Source: Icerya purchasi (taxonomy: Eukaryota > Arthropoda > Insecta > Hemiptera > Monophlebidae). From it: a stretch of DNA of 64,000 nucleotides. The first letter of the stretch is position 1, and every line of letters starts with the position of its first letter. The stretch is taken from positions 448,559,292 through 448,623,291 of the forward strand of contig CM077115.1 in assembly GCA_039619475.1 (NCBI GenBank), in the 5' to 3' direction. Below, one piece after another: positions 61,069 to 64,000 of the stretch. A program made the translations under genes and the position numbers. The notes below the pieces were generated by a model, which had not been told where the DNA came from, did not search any database, and was given only the letters and a program-made list of their open reading frames with translations.

Positions 61069-61530
61069 TAAAATGCTTTTTTACAAAAAATAAATACCGA
61101 TACTTGAAGGTTTATTATAAAAATTTAAAAATACACTAAAAAGTAAAAAATAATTACTCCCGATAAAAAATATATATCAGAGTGTGATATACCCTTAAAG
61201 GTGATATTACGCGATAATTCTTATACAACATTAATACCTTAATTACAGTAGGATTCATATTACATATTACAATAATAATTAAAAATTGCGTTAAATGTTC
61301 ATTAAATTGTTCCTAAATATTATAATATGTAATATGAATCTTATACTGTAATTAAGGTATTAATGTTGTATTAAGAATTACGATAATATCACCTTTAAGA
61401 GTATATCACACTCTGATATATATTTTTTTTATCGGGAGTAATTATTTTTTACTTTTTAGTGTATTTTTAAATTTTTATAATAAACCTTTAAGTATCGGTA
61501 TCTAGTTTTTGTAAAAAAAAAAGTATTTTA
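61069..61530. mobile_element. Palindromic MITE (~460 bp)
   Basis: Arms of about 200 bp: TACCGATACTTGAAGGTTTA, AGTAAAAAATAATTACTCCC, ATATATATCAGAGTGTGATA and AACATTAATACCTTAATTAC on the left (61095-61255) recur inverted on the right (61335-61500). The centre is ~45 bp of AT-rich DNA. Arms differ by several substitutions and small indels. There is no coding capacity and no clear terminal duplication. Confidence 0.85.
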
Positions 61531-61794
61531 TTTTACAATTTTTAACGTTATACTTGAATTTTTTTCTTGTTAAAAATCAACTTTTTTATTACATTGTTCT
61601 CCATACTTAATACTTACAAAAAAATCGATTTCTTTATTTTGAACTGCATTTCCACGGTGTGAAAACATCAAAAGCTATATTTCCGTGGTAATTTGGTAAA
61701 TTTATAACATTTTAAGTCAATAAATCTATAACTTGACATTGAAACTCTAATTATGAATGAAAAGCATCCAAAAAGCTTCAATCTCCCGCATTAT

Positions 61795-62012
61795 TAAGGA
61801 TAACTCAAAAACTACCGGTCAGATCTTGATCAAATTTAAATGGGACCACATGAGAAGCACCACCAACTTTTTTAAATAAAAGAAGAATCATCAAAATCGG
61901 TTCACCTAAAAGAAAGTTCTGAGGTAAAACACATAAAAAAAAAATAATAAAAAAAATAAAAAAATACAGTCGAATTGAATACCTCTTCCTTTTTTGAAGT
62001 CGGTTAAAAATT
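61795..62012 (+). mobile_element. Possible RTE-type LINE/SINE 3' tail
   Basis: AACTCAAAAACTACCGGTCA, AAATGGGACCACATGAGAAG, ATCATCAAAATCGGTTCACC and CTTTTTTGAAGTCGGTTAAA are, from memory, a recurring 3' region of RTE-like retroelements in insect genomes. No reverse transcriptase accompanies it here. The minus-strand ORF across it (61805-62032) is incidental. Confidence 0.4.
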
Positions 62013-62019
62013 AAGGGCA

Positions 62020-62680
62020 GTGTCCGAATCAACTAAATATCGAAAAGCGTAAATTGATTTAAAAAAAAAAAAAAAAACTGCAAATGTTACGTTATTTGTA
62101 TTAAAAAAATTATAAAATTAGACAAAAAAAAGTTTGCGAGCAAAAGCCAATTTATGGAAAAGAAATATCCCCGTTCATTTTATTTCGAGGTATATTTATT
62201 TTCTAGACCCAAAATGCGGCTCTATTTAATTTTAAACCCGTTCATTCATTTAGAAGGCCGGTCTCGTTTCTTTCTATTAACTTTATTTAAATTTCGCTTA
62301 AGAGAAATTCTTAACAGAAGCTACTCTTTTTCTTTCTTTAACTTCGCTCCCGAATTAGCGTTTGGCTAAATTATTTTCCTGAAAACAAACGCTTGCATAC
62401 GAGTTCACGCGAGCAGGATCTTAAATACCAACTGGTAAAATAATGTTTGAATTTCTGCTTAATTATACAAAAACCGGTTCAAAAATTTTGGCCACACTCT
62501 TCGCATCGACATCAGCGAAAACTAAATTACATACGCTCGCAGCGTGGAAACGTGGTTGAAAAGAAGACACTCTGAGCTGCCAGAGAAAGGCAAAAGCGGT
62601 ACTGTTTAAACATTTTCTGTATGTGTACGTGTGTGCTTTGTTAACAACGGGGTCTTTTCGATGCCGGTGTGTATTCGTGA
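62020..62680. other. AT-rich DNA before the mariner-like ORF
   Basis: An A run lies near 62062-62076. Two overlapping minus-strand ORFs (62463-62800) have no motif. The last ~150 bp are less AT-rich than the rest and may belong to the transposon from which the next ORF derives. Confidence 0.4.
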
Positions 62681-62682
62681 GA

Positions 62683-63048
62683 ATGGCCGAAAGGATGTGT
62701 GACAAAATCCCTTTACGGCAGGAACAACGCTCGGTGGTTCATTATTGTTTTTTACGGAATTTGACGGCAACAGAGGCGTATAATGAAATGCAAACGGCAT
62801 ACGGACAGGACACTATAGAACTATTGCAGATTAGTATTACACTTTGTTCGCATCTGGACGTCGAAATCCCAATTCTGCAAACCGGTCGACCAATGACGGC
62901 ATCTACCGAGGTAATGCGCATTACTATATTGACGGTGTTAGCCGAAAATAATACCTTAACACAGCGACAGATAGCACCATTAGTCGAAGTGTCCAAGTCG
63001 ACTGTTCAGCGCATATTACGAAATAAGAAATCAGGTGAACGAAAATAG
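62683..63048 (+). CDS. Mariner-type N-terminal DNA-binding domain ORF (121 aa)
   Basis: I chose the ATG at 62683 (context GAGAATGG, MAERMCDKIPLRQEQRS); an upstream in-frame ATG at 62623 adds 20 residues of no clear type. EQRSVVHYCFLRNLTATEAY then NEMQTAYGQDTI matches the first helix-turn-helix of mariner transposases (compare EQRTCVKFCVSNEI...ADTLKMLQKAFGE of the intact mariner at 32399). TGRPMTAST corresponds to the GRPSTS linker, and NTLTQRQIAPLVEVSKSTVQ then RILRNKKSG to the second HTH. The tryptophan-containing RVYEW block between them is replaced by unrelated residues. It stops before any DDE residue. Either a truncated transposase relic or a small DNA-binding protein derived from one. 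Confidence 0.6.
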   Translation: MAERMCDKIPLRQEQRSVVHYCFLRNLTATEAYNEMQTAYGQDTIELLQISITLCSHLDVEIPILQTGRPMTASTEVMRITILTVLAENNTLTQRQIAPLVEVSKSTVQRILRNKKSGERK

Positions 63049-64000
63049 TTCGGAATGAATTCCTAAGGCATTTAAATTATGAGATGATTAAACTGATTTG
63101 ACTGGATTATTCAAAACTTTTCTTCAATTTTCGTTTTTTTTTTTTTTCTTAATTTAATTATGTTGCAAAAAAGAAATTAGCAGAAAGTTCTGTTAAGATA
63201 ACAAAAGTTCTTACTGAAAGCTTGTTAATTATATACTTTTTTTCGAAATAATTCACTGTTATCTGAAAATTCGGCCTTTAATTCCTTTAAATGATATGTA
63301 ATTTGGGAGGGTTTTTTTTTTTTTTTACGGTAATTCTACAAGTGAAGGGAGACAAATCGTTTAAAACCCACATGGCAAATCATCGTACGCCTTTTATTCT
63401 AAGAAATGAAATTCCCGTTACCCAGAATAATTAAAAATAGTAGCTACAAATGTCGCCTGTGGAACGCATTAGTTATTTTTGAAAAACCATAGTTTATCCG
63501 ATGTAAGTTTACAAAAAAGGAAACGTCTTATAGAAAAATGAGAGCAGCCAAGAAGCGCTTCAGTACTAAACAATGTTTTCTTCTGTTAGCATTGCCATGT
63601 ACCAAACTGAATAGTGTGATGCAATAACAACTTCAGAATATTGCAATTTTTTTAACATTGAAGTCCTATATTTCGAAGTGTATTTAATTTAATTTAGCGG
63701 TTTTTCAGCTTTTAAGTGAACCTATATTTTAAGGTGGCATGAACCAAATCAAAAAAAGAAAAAAAAAATCCGATTTCGCTGATTTTTTTCGATTCAATGA
63801 TTATTTCATTATGAAATCGAAACCACTACTACTACGAAATAACAGTCAAGTGATTTTTTTCGGCCGAATTTCCTTATCTATCCTATCGATTATACTTTTT
63901 TTCAATAAGCTAACAACCGGTCTCCATGCCGAACTAAACTACACACCCTCCTCTCTATTAAAGGTTTCATTAATTTTGATTTCAATAGCTTCTCTAACAA
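63049..64000. other. AT-rich right end, no gene recognised
   Basis: T runs near 63130-63147 and 63312-63326. No continuation of the mariner-type catalytic region was recognised downstream of the 121-residue ORF, and no element end could be defined. Confidence 0.5.

Overview
The window looks like gene-poor, AT-rich heterochromatin from an arthropod, most likely an insect. The reasons are a long satellite array, many insect-type class II transposons (mariner, hAT, piggyBac), RNase H-bearing LINEs, and no recognisable host protein-coding gene. I cannot name the species. A hemipteran would fit the mixture of ZMYM1-like hATs and mariners, but that is only an impression.

Layout. 1-18016 is one uninterrupted satellite array of about 63 monomers of ~286 bp, entering from the left edge and ending at 18016. 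It has nested higher-order structure: a ~4.1-kb block repeated at an offset of 5,116 bp, a 572-bp dimer repeat and a 1,144-bp tetramer repeat. A CpG-richer stretch at 19.3-20.0 kb resembles a promoter/first-exon region on the minus strand. A 31-bp minisatellite of ~41 copies, with variant classes sorted into zones, fills 21.09-22.36 kb.

From 22.5 kb on the window is a transposon graveyard. A three-level nest lies at 31.4-36.0 kb: a decayed LINE (minus strand) is split by a hAT element with 17-bp terminal inverted repeats and a perfect 8-bp target duplication, and the hAT is split by a mariner with perfect 28-bp inverted repeats, a TA duplication and an intact DD34D transposase. Further right are a 1.44-kb foldback element flanked by TA (37.4-38.9 kb), a piggyBac C-terminal remnant (41.1-41.7 kb), a LINE remnant (43.6-44.0 kb), an I-like LINE containing a 295-bp hAT-type MITE (49.3-51.4 kb), a second hAT (minus strand) carrying its own 604-bp nested element (52.0-53.5 kb) and a mariner scrap (53.6-53.9 kb).

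The most unusual object is a 5.76-kb foldback structure at 54391-60153. Its inverted arms of ~2.3 kb are almost identical, each begins with a 16-bp tandem array, and each carries the same 62-codon acidic ORF reading outward. The two arms flank a unique 1.2-kb core. The right end holds a 0.46-kb palindromic MITE, an RTE-like 3' tail and a 121-codon ORF that keeps only a mariner-type DNA-binding region.

The only convincing complete protein-coding gene is the mariner transposase. No tRNA, rRNA or CRISPR array was recognised.
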